Positions 21,271 to 32,132 of a DNA stretch of 64,000 nt are shown here, piece by piece (the stretch's first letter is position 1; the number at the start of each line of letters is the position of its first letter). The notes beneath the pieces were generated by a model. The model was not told the DNA's origin, ran no database searches, and saw nothing but the letters and a program-made list of their open reading frames with translations. Location: contig CAMGYJ010000009.1 in the NCBI GenBank assembly GCA_946122785.1, positions 23,409,633 to 23,473,632 on the forward strand, given 5' to 3'. The stretch is from Linum tenue. Taxonomy: Eukaryota > Streptophyta > Magnoliopsida > Malpighiales > Linaceae. The position numbers and the translations under genes were made by a program.

Positions 21271-24200
21271 CATGGTGGTAATTTCACGATAAAGCGGTGG
21301 CACGACCTCGCTAATTTCTAGAAACCCTAAGGGGCAAAGGGTCATTTTGATCGTTGGGGTATAATAACGTCTCTTAGACGAAATCGACCCTAAACAAATA
21401 GCGGTGGCCGCCGCTCACCCCATCTCTCTCTCTTCTCTCTCGTTTCGATCCTACTCTCTGGAAGAAAAAAAACCCTATTCCTTCTCCTCTTTTCATCCGC
21501 TGCCATTCCGACCTTTCCCCCCCTCAATCGTTCCTAAAGAACCACAACTAACCTATTCCTCCCCCTCTCTTCATCCGCCGCCATCCCTATTCTCTCCTTT
21601 CCGTTGTCAACTGCAGAAGTCCAACCAAAAACTCCTACAACTCTACGGAGGTAAAATCCTTGATGCAAACCACCTCCTTCCTTTACTTTGTTTTTTTTAA
21701 TTGGATTCTAATTGTTTTTGCTTGTCAGGATTTGGTTTCTGATTTCTAGTGAAAGGGAAGAGAAAAGAAGATGTAGTTGCGGCCCTCAATCCCGCTGGCG
21801 ACAAAGATGGCTAGAGAACTGAGGAGATGGCGCTTGGATTTCTGGTTTTGGAAGTTGACAGATCTAGGGGAGGTTCTTCTAATCCATCTTTCCCGACTCT
21901 ATCCTCTATTCCCAATTAAGTTGTGGACGTGGATTTTAGGGATTTAGATTGAGGGATTTACCAACTAGTGATTGGTTTGCAGATCTCTTTCGCATTTTAT
22001 TGGGTAGTGGATTTGTGTTCCAAGGGTTATGCTTATTTGGTAGTGAATTTGCGTTTCAAGGTTTAGGTTAATTTTCATACCCTCTGAATTTTTTTGTATG
22101 AATCAGGTTTGTCCAATATTCCCTCAAGGCGTGCAGGACGAGGAGCAACAATCTGAAGCTTAAGGCGATAAGAGACGTTTGCATGAGTTATCTACTCCAT
22201 TTGTTGCCTCTGTTCATTTCAATTCTGCAGTACTCTTTTGTTGTTCCAATTGCTTTTTTTTTACATGTAGCTTCTTTATATTATTTCTTTTCCTTTTAAT
22301 GTCTGTTTACTTTGCCATTAGTTCTATAAATGAACTCCATGTAATATGTTTGTCTTATTTAAAAGAGATGATTGATATAAAATCTAAGTCTCCAATATCA
22401 TATTCATACAACAAGAAGCAGATGCAACAAGCTAATTAAAAAAAAATTCCCCAAGTGTTCATTAAATGTCATTTTAGACATGGGACAAATAAGACACATT
22501 TTTGACAAATATATTCGCTGATGTATGCAGGTATGACAAAATAATGTTGTCACAATAAATACTTGTGACGAAATGTAGTCGTCACAATATACAATTATGA
22601 CGAACAATTCTCCAAATATCACCAGATTATGACAACCTTAATGACAAAATATGTCTTCATAACATCTCTGTTTGTCACAATAGACTATCCAGAATCTCAG
22701 ATATACTGAAAGCAAATTTGACAACTTCGTTTTAAATATTGTCACATTTGACCTATCTTGACGGCGATAAAATGACAAACCTTTGTGACAACACCTTTTG
22801 TCATATTATACCTAATATGACAAAATTGCTATCTAATATGACAAAATTGTCTCGTCATAATACCGGATACCGGATAGTCGATTACCGGTATTTTAACCGG
22901 TATAACGGATACCGGATAGATCGTTTTCTTTCAAAACTGCTGTCATTGAATTATGAGTTCTAAATTCGCTGAAAATAAACCTTTCGAATTGCAATACTTT
23001 TTCATATGTAGAGAAATGTCCAAAGATGGAATATGTAGAGCTTGTATGCTCTCTCTCTACACCTTGTGAAGTTTAGATGGTGATGATGCATTCTCATTGC
23101 ATGCGAAGTCTGGTCATTTTTTATTCTTTTGATTTGTACATGGTTTGATTTGTACATGTTTGGTATACCGAACACGTGAGATGACACCTTCCTCACACGT
23201 TGCTTGCTTGTAGTGCTGATATGAAGATGCTATAAGAAGATATAGAGAAGACAAGAGGAGATCTGAATTTAAAGTTTGTGATTTTATAATATGCACAATT
23301 AAGGGCGGTGCATATATAATTGGTCTAGATATTTTGTTGATTAAAGGCTTATGTAAAGACTAGACGTGGATATATTGTTGTAAGGTAAGAAAGAAAACTT
23401 TCTTCCCTTGTTCTTCTCTCTACCTTCCGACAAGCTCTCCCTTCTCCCTCCAATTTCATTTCCAAAACCAATTGCCCAATTACCATCGAATTATATATCC
23501 CACCAATTAAACAAACAACACCAAATGCCTAGATCAAATCACAAAATCAACACTTTTATATATGCTATTCGGTATTCCGGTATACCGGATTGCCGTCGGT
23601 ATATTACCGGGTATTATCCGGTATACTGTTATGCCAAATAACACCATCGAATACCGATACCGTCGGAATTTGGTATACCGGATACCGTATACCGACGTTA
23701 TCCGGTAATACCGAATACCGGTTTACCGATTGCCACCCCTACTGATCCCCTTGCGACCATCACACAGGCTCAAGTGCTGCGGTTTACAAATAGGAACATC
23801 TTCACTCCCTTTGGGCTACCAGAATCAATCGTAGCTTACCACACAAAAAGTTTGACTACAAGAAGTTCATAGAGTTTTTTTACAAGAAGGAAGTCATTCT
23901 ACCCTTCTCACCTGTGGCATATCCTCAAGCAAATGGGAAGGCAGAGGCAGCAAACAAAATCATCTTGCACGACCTTCAAACGAGTCTGCTAGGTGCCAAG
24001 GGGATGTGGGTGGAAGAACTCCCTGGAGTGTTGTATGCGCATTGAACGACATACAAGGTGGCGACAAGAGAGACGTCATTTGCATTCACCTATGGCAGCG
24101 AAGCGGTTATCCCGGTTGAAATGAACATATCCACCTTCAGGATGGTGAACTATGAGGCATAGTCCAACGAAGGTGAGCGCGCGCATGATCTTGACATGCT

Positions 24201-24510
24201 GGATGATCGTAGAGACATCGCTGACATGCGCCTCGAATCCAGGAAGAGGCAAGTGGCCAGGTATTACAATCGTAAGATGCATTTCCACTAGTTACGACAA
24301 GGAAGCATGGTATTGCGATGAGACTTTCGTCCGAAGTCAAGTGAAGGGAAGCTCGCACCAGAGTGGAAGGGACCTTACCGTGTAAGGGAGGTGGTTGGAC
24401 CGGCCACTTTCAAATTAGAGCGTACGGGAGGCAAGGCTGAAAAGCGCACTTGGAATGCTCAGAACCTCAAGGTGTACCATGGCAACGTGGCAATGAAAAC
24501 TTCGGAGTAA

Positions 24511-25199
24511 TGTAATATTAGGCAGCAGGATCAGGCACATCCTCTTTGGCCGGTGCTAAGAGAGAGCAGCGCCCAAATTTATTTCTTTAAGTTTTGTTCC
24601 AAGAACATATGTGGAGGTAATAGTTTGTGGGGCGCCTTGCGCCCGCTACTTTATTCAGTTAGTAATCGTAAAGTGCCCTTATCCTTGCACTCGCTACTTT
24701 ATTCGGTTGGTAATTGTAAAGTGTCCTTATCCTAGCGCCCTTATCCTCCATTTTGAGAAAGGAAGTCATTTTGCATGAAAGTTTGGAGATGAAAATGCCT
24801 CGTGCTCTTCTTGTGAGGCACATGTCTAAATGGTAATTGTAATGCGCCCTTAACCTAGCGCCCAATCACTGATTCTGTAAAGTGCCTTGAAAACTTTGCG
24901 TCCAGCGCCCAGTCTAATAAAGCGCCCCTTACTATTGCACCCGTAGTACAGGAAGTATGACAATGGTAGTAAGCTCACGCCTCATGCGTCCTCTACGGGG
25001 TGAAGAGGTGCATGTACAAAAGGTGAAACAATGGTAATTTTTGCCCATGCAAGTTGTGAAAATAGTGGGGAGCAACATGCTGTAAAATGATTAAAGTACA
25101 AGGAGATAGGATACGTGCCTGAAAACAAGCCGGAAACACGTCACACAACATAAAAAGCAATAAATTCAAGGCGCACAAGGTAGGAGGGAAACAAGTGCC
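24511..25199. other. Untranslated 3' region of gypsy B, with a 48-bp tandem repeat
   Basis: After the integrase stop there is no ORF of note. At 24637-24732 a 48-bp unit (CGCTACTTTATTC, GTAAAGTG, CCTTATCC) occurs twice. GCGCCC words recur through 24930. Confidence 0.6.
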
Positions 25200-26330
25200 C
25201 CACTTTGAATCGAGTTAAAGACGTCTACATTACGGCTAAAGATAACGACGTCGAGTTACTGGTTGTCTTCCTCCACTTCACTTTGGACCTAGCCTTCGGG
25301 CATCCCATGTGGGTCTTCATCGAGCGCCTCATCCTCCGCCTCATCCTCCACTGGAGGCAACACTTCCAGCCCAACAATCGGCTCTAAGTCGCTCACCTTG
25401 CGATCACTATCCATGAAGTTTAGAATATATTCGATCAGAGCCAGGGAATTCCACTCCACTTCCAACTGATCCTCGCTAAATTTGAGTTGCAGAATCTTCA
25501 CCGTATCAATCACGGTGTCAACCTGAAGGTTTTTTTCCCACCTTCGAATTGTGGAAGTTAGCCATATCCTTCGTGAGACGCGCCTCGGAAGCACGAGACA
25601 TCTTCAGCTCCTTGTATTGGTCCTTGGACTTCTTCAACCTATTGTTCACTTTAGAGATCTTGCATGCCTTGTCGTGCAGTGAGTCTTTCTCTTGTTGTAA
25701 GAGATCTCGTTCACGAACCAACTCCACTTGTCTCTCGCGAAGTTCCCACTCACCCTTCTCAAACTCCGCCTTCTTGGCGGCAGCTTGCGCCTCGAATCAC
25801 ACCTGACACTCTCGTTCGATTTTGTCCTTAACCTTCTCACGCTCAACCTCAAGATCATTATTAAGTCTAGCGGCCCATGCCTCAGCCTCGCCCTGCACCT
25901 TGTCACGACGCTGGTCAATGCTTGTTGCTTCTTTTGCGCAGAAGTGAGGTCAACACGAAGGCGCATAGGATCAGAGGTAGCTTTGACGTTCTATTTTGAC
26001 AATTGGTCAAACTCCGGGGCATTGGACTCGACCAACATCATCATCTGAAGCGCATTAGACAAGGACAATATAGTGCCAGGTACATGATCGAACAAACGAG
26101 CCAAGGATGAACACACCAAGACATGCGATTTACCTGCACAGTAAGGTTGGCCATGTTGAGCAAGGGCCTCACAGACGTGAAATGGTCTGGGCGCTCAATC
26201 ACGACAGCATGGGAGATAATTAGTTCCATTGAGGCGCCTGGATCCTTGGCCGCCTTGACGAGGACGCCTACGTTGACTTTTTCTAGCGGGCATGTCGGAT
26301 GCTGAAGGTAGGGGACAATATTTGTCCGGT
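25200..26330 (-). pseudogene. Antisense coiled-coil ORF in the 3' region of gypsy B
   Basis: Reading the minus strand with a few stops and shifts gives long charged, heptad-like segments: ARLNNDLEVEREKVKDKIER, AEFEKGEWELRERQVELVRE, RDLLQQEKDSLHDK, NNRLKKSKDQYKELKMS. A more acidic tail follows (EDEAEDEALDEDPHGMPEG, 25289-25594 frame). It is opposite in strand to pol. Extra antisense ORFs downstream of pol are known in some Tat-lineage plant elements. The function is unknown. Internal stops (for example in the CQV*FEAQAAAK segment near 25795) mark it as decayed. Confidence 0.6.
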
Positions 26331-26399
26331 GTGTTCTCCTATGGCGGGCATCACTAGGCTAAGATCGCACGCGCGAAACCACCAATTTGTTGAGCTTTA

Positions 26400-26875
26400 T
26401 AGGTATAGTATGCATATTCTATTATGCAGTTTTATCAAATATACCTCTTTACTATTTTTATATCTCTTGTATTTTAGAAAAATTATCAAATATGCATTTT
26501 TTTAAAGTTTTCTTTGAAAAAAATCATCAACCATGGTTGAACCTAGATTTAGACGACCCGACATTAGTAAATGGGAGGGAAATGTCAGTTTTGTTCCCAT
26601 ATTATTTCTACAGGTCTCGTTAAAGTGAAATTACTAGAGGTATTTTGTTGTACAAAAGAACCAAAAATACTTTAAAATGAAATTATTAGAGATCGTTTAG
26701 ACATTTGTGACGCCCAGACCAAGGTTCGACCGTGGTTGACGATCTTTTGATGTAAAAATACAAGGCATGTTTGATGTAAAAATAGTAGAGGGACATATTT
26801 GAAAAAATGATACAGTAAAGGGTTATATCATAACTATAATCCTTGTAGAATGATAGTATTATTTCAGTAATCACA
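26400..26875. mobile_element. MITE-like imperfect inverted repeat
   Basis: The left side, TATCAAATATACCTCTTTAC then TATTTTTA (about 26434), is matched in inverse on the right by TAAAAATAGTAGAGG then ACATATTTGA (about 26775-26805). A second matched pair is TTGTATTTT and AAAATACAA. No coding sequence was seen. The exact ends and TSD are not clear. Confidence 0.4.
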
Positions 26876-28080
26876 ATGATGTGGTTTAGAATTAAAAATT
26901 AATCCTTGTAAATTTAGTCGCAAATTTGTTACGATAATTACCTTTAGAGGGATATCTGAATGTGCATGGAACAAGTTTTGGAAACAATCGTTATATTTGC
27001 TACAACTGAAGAATCATTCAAACATTCACGAGTCATTTTCCAAAACGGATACATTCATGAGTATATTTGCTGTTGGAAAATGTTGCTTGAAGAAAAAACC
27101 AACATGGAGAGTTTGCATGAGTATTTTCTGTCTCTAGTCTCCCTTGTGTAGCCAGGAATATAAACCGGTTTCCTTCTAACGAGGCTGTTGTGGTGAATTT
27201 AATTGGTTAGCGGTTGGTGGAACACTTTTCATCTTTCTTAATTACCGAGGAGAATTATTAATTAGCCAATTAATAGGTGAACTCTTATTTAGGGGAAACA
27301 TAACAATAATGAAGCAGAGTTAAGTAGATGGTGTTTGCAATCCCATCTTTATGATTAAAATATTATTGTTTTGGATCTATCATGTACCATTTTGTTTTTG
27401 ATGCATCATGATGAATTTTTTAGAGGCCAGCCAATTATTCACTGCTCTAAAACTTATTTTGTAAGTTAAATTTGGATATTTTTTTTTAAACATCCACTTT
27501 GATATTTCATTTTATATGGTAATATGATAGAGATCAACCATCTATACACCGCTCTAAAACGTGTTTTATAAGTTAAATTTGGATGATTTTTTGAAACATC
27601 CACATTTGTATTTCATTTTATATGACAAGATGGTACGAAATGAATTTTTGGAATGTTGCAAGTTGCAGCAAATCGAATTGAATATGAAAGCAAAAAAGCC
27701 TAAAAAGGGGAATGATGGAATTTTTCAATATAATTATCTATTTTTTTGTTACAATTTTAGCATATATATATAATTCAAATGAATTAAATTAATGGAGGTG
27801 TAATTGCATAAATTATTAAAATGGCTGTAGAAACAATACACATAATTAATTTTACAATTGTATGGAGATAAATGCTCTTCCGAATCATAAATCTCTTTCT
27901 TTGATTTGTCAAAAAAAAAAAAAAAATCATAAATGATAAATCTCTCCCTCCCTAGAGTTAGATTTGGCTTAGTAGTGAATAATGATAGGGTTTTAGGTTG
28001 AAAAAAAAGACGGTTTATGAGGGGTTTTCGTTTCTCTTTTCTTTTCGCTTCTCCACCATAATGCCTGACCACTAACTGCG
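26876..28080. other. AT-rich spacer with a two-copy tandem duplication
   Basis: A unit of about 110 bp, with CTCTAAAAC, GTAAGTTAAATTTGGAT, AAACATCCAC and ATTTCATTTTATATG, occurs at about 27430-27525 and again at 27545-27635. Otherwise there is no gene. The last 150 bases lie upstream of the OCTOPUS-like gene and probably contain its promoter. Confidence 0.6.
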
Positions 28081-28257
28081 CCTCAGTAGTATAGAGTATA
28101 GACTATAGTACGTACGAAGCAGCTACTTCTCTCCATCGGCATCATTCATCTTCCTCTGTAGGTCTCCTATTCTCTCTCCATCTTTCTCTTTCTCTCAGAT
28201 CTGCGACTCAGCTCAAACTCCCACTCCGACTCTCTCTCTGTCTGTTTTCCTAGGCAA

Positions 28258-28302
28258 ATGATCTTTGCCGTCTGCTTCATTCCCTTCGTCCTGCAGCCAT
28301 GA
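28258..28302 (+). CDS. uORF of 14 codons overlapping the OCTOPUS-like start
   Basis: The ATG at 28258 encodes MIFAVCFIPFVLQP and ends in TGA at 28300-28302, overlapping the main start as ATGA. A ribosome that reads it would finish exactly at the main ATG, so it could dampen or tune translation. It holds only if the region is exonic in the mature leader. Confidence 0.45.
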   Translation: MIFAVCFIPFVLQP

Positions 28303-30038
28303 GTCCTGCTCCGCCGCAGCGCCGCCGTCACTTCACCTGCCACCGCCACCCCACCAAGGCCGTCACCGGGTTCTGCGCCGCCTGCCTCCGCGAGCGCCTC
28401 GCCGGGATCGACCCCGACACCCACCAGGAAACCCCCATTACCCACCTCGCCCTCGAGCTCCGCCGCTCCAAATCCTTCTCCAGCAGCTCCAACCCCAATG
28501 CCTCCTCCTCCACCACTTCCACCTCCGCCACCACCAACACCACAATCTCCGAGCCCCGCCGCCGCTCATGCGAGGTCCGGCCCCGGAACAGCCTCTCTGA
28601 GCTCTTCCACCACGACGACGACGGTCCAACCATCGAATCGTACGCCAAGGCCAAAGCGAAGGCCAAGGCCGTCGTCTCCGAGCTCGAGATGCTACGAGGA
28701 GGAGATGAGGATGGCGACGGAGAAATTAGGGTTTTCGGCGGGGATGAGATCGTGCCGCCGGATGTGGAGTACGACTTCGAGGAGGAAGACGGGGAGCTGA
28801 AGACGATGAAGGAGTTCATAGATCTCGAGTGGGACAAGAAGAAGGGTAGTAACGCCGGGAAGAGCTTCTGGGAAGCGGCTTCGGTTTTCAGCAAGAAATT
28901 GGGGAAATGGCAGCTGAAGCAGAGGAAGAAGAAGGATGAAAAGAAGCCCACCAGTGAGGATGGCCCGGCGCCGGATAATGACAAGGGCATACTGAAGAAA
29001 TTAAAGGACACGCTGACGGAAGTTGGGGAATACGCCGGCCGGAGGAGATCTTGCGATGCCGATCCCAGACACTCACTCGACCCAGGGAGATTGTCGATTG
29101 AAGAATCTCGCCGGTCCTTCGACGAACCTCGAGCTTCCTGGGACGGGTACTTGATTGGCAGAGCATATCCAGGGTTTACACCATTGGTCTCCGTCGTAGA
29201 AGACGATGTGAAGTTGGGTGTTGATGATAAAACCAGTGTCGAAAATCCGACGGAGCCGAGTGGGGATTTGAAGAAGGAAGATGGAAGCATCAGCCCCGGA
29301 GGAACTGCTCAGACGGTGAGCTATTACTCCGATCCTCATCGCCGGAGAAGGAGCTTCGACCGGTCCGGGTCGGTCAAGATGCCAGGTTTGGAATTAGGAG
29401 ACGATGAGTTGAAATCCATATCCAATGCAAAGGTATCCCCTGAAACCGTTGATCTGTTCCATCACGGAGCTAAATTACTGGTGACTGAGAAAGAATTGAG
29501 GGATTCGAATTGGTACTCTGTTAGAGATTGCAATGTAGTAGGCAACCCTGGTTCTACCCCCAAAGATGTTGTTCAGCCTGGCGGTGGTGGTGGTGGAGAT
29601 AACAAGAAGGGCTCAAAGTTCAAGAAGTTGCCTAAATGGCGAAACGTGTTGAGTATGTTCGGCGGGAATCACAAAAGCAGCAAGCCTGCAGATGTAGAAA
29701 GCAGCAGCAGCAATGGTAGTGGGAAATTAGTGGTCGATGGTATGATAGTTGCAGGGCCACTGGAGAAGATGGCGAACCAGCAGAAGCTTACCGCGGGAAG
29801 CTGTATGGTTAGTGCGAGGAATTCGTGTGACGGTAGCAGCATGGGCGCAATGCAGAGGCGAGACCAGCTGATGCTGTCCAGGAACAAGAGTGCTAGGTAT
29901 TCTCCGAGCCCAAACAGTAATGTGGATAACGGGCTAATGAGATTCTACTTGACACCGCTGCGAAATGACATTAGTCGGAGCAAATCAGGGAAGAGTAGGT
30001 TGAAGAACCCCTTGTCCATGGCCAGGAATGTATTGTAA
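28299..30038 (+). CDS. OPL: OCTOPUS-like protein (DUF740/UPF0503 family), 579 aa
   Basis: A single uninterrupted exon of 579 codons. The N-terminus has the conserved Cys/His box of the family (HFTCHRHPTKAVTGFC then AACLRERLAGID, residues 11-39). Ser-rich stretches follow, then the acidic segment and conserved EFIDLEWDKKK (about 170) with SFWEAASVFSKKLGKWQLK (about 190). The Arg/Ser boxes RRSCDADPRHSLDPGR and RRSFDEPRASWDG come next, then HRRRRSFDRSGS, and a basic C-terminus RSKSGKSRLKNP. OCTOPUS proteins are plant-specific, polar, membrane-associated factors that promote phloem (protophloem) differentiation and vein patterning. There is no signal peptide or membrane span; attachment is presumably by lipid or protein contacts. 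The start is chosen from the family N-terminus MSPAPP...RR. Which OPS/OPL paralogue it is cannot be decided here. Confidence 0.9.
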   Translation: MSPAPPQRRRHFTCHRHPTKAVTGFCAACLRERLAGIDPDTHQETPITHLALELRRSKSFSSSSNPNASSSTTSTSATTNTTISEPRRRSCEVRPRNSLSELFHHDDDGPTIESYAKAKAKAKAVVSELEMLRGGDEDGDGEIRVFGGDEIVPPDVEYDFEEEDGELKTMKEFIDLEWDKKKGSNAGKSFWEAASVFSKKLGKWQLKQRKKKDEKKPTSEDGPAPDNDKGILKKLKDTLTEVGEYAGRRRSCDADPRHSLDPGRLSIEESRRSFDEPRASWDGYLIGRAYPGFTPLVSVVEDDVKLGVDDKTSVENPTEPSGDLKKEDGSISPGGTAQTVSYYSDPHRRRRSFDRSGSVKMPGLELGDDELKSISNAKVSPETVDLFHHGAKLLVTEKELRDSNWYSVRDCNVVGNPGSTPKDVVQPGGGGGGDNKKGSKFKKLPKWRNVLSMFGGNHKSSKPADVESSSSNGSGKLVVDGMIVAGPLEKMANQQKLTAGSCMVSARNSCDGSSMGAMQRRDQLMLSRNKSARYSPSPNSNVDNGLMRFYLTPLRNDISRSKSGKSRLKNPLSMARNVL

Positions 30039-31492
30039 AAAGGTGAAAACGAAGCTGTTTGTTGCTCAACTCGATCTAGTATTATTGGTAGTCTTTGTTT
30101 TTATACGTGAAGAAAGCAAATCCAAAGTTTGTTACTTTGCTCGCTAACTGGGCTCAGATGACTGAATGAATGCCAAACATGTTTTTCACTTCTTTCTGGG
30201 GTTTTCTTGCCCCTTGTTTTCATAACCGTGTAGTAGTTCTTGTCAGTGTGGTGTTGGGCTATTTCAGCAAGGAATCGACTACTGGGATGAAGCAGCTACT
30301 TGGTAGTGTTACTGTTAGCAGGTAAAATGAACAGTTCCCACAGAGAATTCTTCATTTAAGTGTAGGTTTTAGTTTAACCCTCTCGGTTGTCCTTCCTGCT
30401 TCCTGCCATTGGATGGTTCCTTGATAACGATGTATTGCTTTTGCCTGTGGAAAAATCACAGAGGCAAGTTATAACTTATGGGTTGCCTCAGTATCAGTAG
30501 AAGACATCATGTCTGCCTGCAAGATTATAATATGTATTGTCCTTCGTATTTGACAATGACAGTAAACTGAATCTGTTTTTCCTCCCCTTCTTTTGCCTTT
30601 CTTTTGCGGACCAAGTAGAGGTTTCAGTGCAGATCCAAATCTCATATGAACATGGATTACGGATCTGCAGAATTCTACCTTAACCTTACAGGTCGTTTGG
30701 ATGGGAGCATTTCGAAACAAGTCTTGCGTATTTATGATATCTAGAGACGGCTCAAATGACACGTTACAAATCAATGTCTCATATAATTTTCTTTCCCTCC
30801 CGCCAAAATGAGAGAACTGCAATTGTGCAGGATGGAGGCATTTTGACCTCCACTGCAACTGGGGTTTTCTTTTCTATTTGTTGACAAATATAAAAACGCG
30901 GTAAAATCCGCATCTACTAACTGAGCCCTAGATAGAAAGAAAAGAAAACGCACGCATCCCGCCATAACTCACGTGTGAAGTCTCATCTGGGAAAACGCAC
31001 GCTGTTGTCTCTGTGTTTGTGTTTCGCCATTATTATTTGCATCCAACTCTGAAGATGTGGACAAAACTGGAATTTGGGATGACCTTGTTTGGGAGTTTTT
31101 GGCATAGGATTCTCCAAATCCTCTGGCTGACTGACTTCACAATCACAGGCTAGGACCCATGGCCCTGCAATAGCAGGCTACCCTTTCAGAAGGGCATGTG
31201 GCTGGCTGGTTACAGATTCACTCTCTAGCTGATCTCTGTAGCCGCAAAAGTCAACAATGTACTAGTGAGCCATCCATCCATGGCATTGGCAGCTCCAACC
31301 AACAACACTCAAGTGACGCTTTGGATTCCACCCAAATGGATTATACAACAATCTTTGACAGAGAGAGGGAGAAGAACATGGCGCGCAAAATCAACATTGT
31401 AGTCAGCAGCATTCATGACACACAATAACAGAGGTATTAGGTCTTCTAAGGGAAATGGAAAGATGTATTTGATGATGGTATTGTGACAGTGT
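30039..31492. other. Spacer between two host genes
   Basis: It holds the 3' untranslated region of the OCTOPUS-like gene on the left and that of the minus-strand ESSS-like gene on the right. No further gene, RNA or clear transposon was recognised. ORFs here are short and without motifs. Confidence 0.5.
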
Positions 31493-32132
31493 TCACTCAA
31501 CATCGAACCCTTTCTCTTGGAGCTCCTGGATGACTTCATTCCTCATCCTGATCCACAGCTTCTGGGCCTCCTGGTCGAACTTCTTGTTCTGCAGATCCTT
31601 CTGGTAATTGTACGAGTCCTTGTCCGTCTCGACCACGCCCTTGGGGCCGATGGTGGTGCCGATCATTCCGCCCTTGGCGACGAATTCTTCCATGGCTTCA
31701 GTGTCTCCCGGGTAAGGGAACTCCCGGCGCTCGTATAGATGAGCCAGCTCCCTTTCCTCCTTGGGTCTTGGCTTCAGCGTCCACCACCCGAGCGGAGAGG
31801 TCTCGTTGTAGAGCCACGCCAGGCCGAAGATGGTGTAGGTGCAGGCCAGGGCCTTGCCTATTTGCTTCCAGAAGTACCAGTCGTCTCTTCCTATCCCCAC
31901 TTTGCTCAGGTACTTGTTGTAGTTCAGCGATTTCAGATACTCGATGCCTGATCATTATGCAGGTTTATTTGTATAAGCAAAAACACATAAACAAAAGGGA
32001 TAACCGGTCAGGCATTTCGTCGAACACTTGGACGGCAACTAAGCTTGTTGTTCTGGAAGGAGAAATAAAGTTCAGCAGCCGTATAACGTTATATTTACCT
32101 GTCTTAGCTTCTTGGTAACGCTTTCGCACCAT
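31493..32132 (-). CDS. Mitochondrial complex I ESSS-like subunit, two exons, 162 aa
   Basis: Exon 1 is 32132-32099 (MVRKRYQEAKT, donor ACAG|GTAAAT). Exon 2 is 31947-31493 (acceptor GATCAG, GIEYLKSLNYNKYL, stop TGA). The joined CDS is 489 nt. One membrane-spanning stretch, ALACTYTIFGLAWLY, precedes the very conserved NETSPLGWWTLKPRPKEE, then LYERREFPYPGD, GGMIGTTIGPKG, and a coiled C-terminus ending LQEKGFDVE. I recognise this as the small plant protein annotated as the ESSS (NDUFB11-like) subunit of NADH:ubiquinone oxidoreductase, an accessory membrane-arm component of the inner mitochondrial membrane. The name rests on recall of plant homologues; gene structure and conservation are firmer. 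Three site II-type boxes upstream fit an OXPHOS gene. Confidence 0.82.

Larger units (their letters stand above)
20264..22857. mobile_element. CACTA-like element (5' end only recognised), non-autonomous
   Basis: It begins CACTACAACAGATTTGG within the hAT arm. Both ends, about 20264-20830 and 22450-22860, carry many TGACAAA and TTTGTCA words in both orientations. This is the subterminal-repeat layout expected of CACTA transposons. The matching right end (TTGTAGTG) is missing, so the right boundary comes from where the CCGGTA arm resumes. No transposase motif was found. The middle contains LTR-derived sequence and a C/T-rich, leader-like region (about 21400-21700). Confidence 0.55.
20165..23741. 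mobile_element. hAT element 2 (outer span 3577 bp) carrying a nested CACTA-like element
   Basis: The ends are TAGGGGTGGTAATCACCGG and CCGATTGCCACCCCTA. The 8-bp TSD is TTGATCCC (20157-20164) and CTGATCCC (23742-23749). The arms (20165-20263 and 22858-23741) are full of CCGGTAT/ATACCGG words. Without the nested insert the hAT would be about 1 kb. No hAT transposase was seen. Confidence 0.88.
19932..24510 (+). pseudogene. Integrase core and C-terminus (gypsy B), split by hAT 2
   Basis: Before the split: HMDAKRYVDDCHKCQIHAN, MDLLGPFPKASG, VAVDYFSKWIKVD (19940-20164). After it: TITQAQVLRF, VAYPQANGKAEAANK, ELPGVLYAH, TYGSEAVIPVEMN, then WKGPYRVREVVGPATFKLE and RTWNAQNLKVYH, ending at the TAA of about 24508. 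The catalytic Glu region reads ANGKAEAANK. The second catalytic Asp, usually in a DNGxQF word, is changed (YHTKSFD), and several codons are stops. It is inactive, but the frame across the hAT is exact. Confidence 0.88.
17030..26400 (+). mobile_element. Ty3/gypsy retrotransposon B (Tat-like), pol 3' half and 3' region, heavily nested
   Basis: Pieces of one pol reading direction appear at 17045-17323 (RNase H end), 18325-18561 (integrase zinc domain), 19927-20164 and 23742-24510 (integrase core to C-terminus). The gaps are exactly three insertions with TSDs. After pol comes an untranslated stretch with short repeats and an antisense coiled-coil ORF, as is known for several Tat-lineage elements. 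No LTR of its own was found at either end, so it is truncated on both sides. Confidence 0.85.

Noticed and set aside
22179..22439. 86-codon ORF inside the CACTA-like element
   Set aside because: Hydrophobic Phe/Ser/Leu-rich translation of T-rich DNA. It has no motif and lies within intron-like sequence.
28328..29290. 320-codon ORF antisense to the OCTOPUS-like gene
   Set aside because: It is a Ser-rich mirror of the Ser/Glu-rich GC-rich sense gene, with no motif of its own. The sense frame is the known family.
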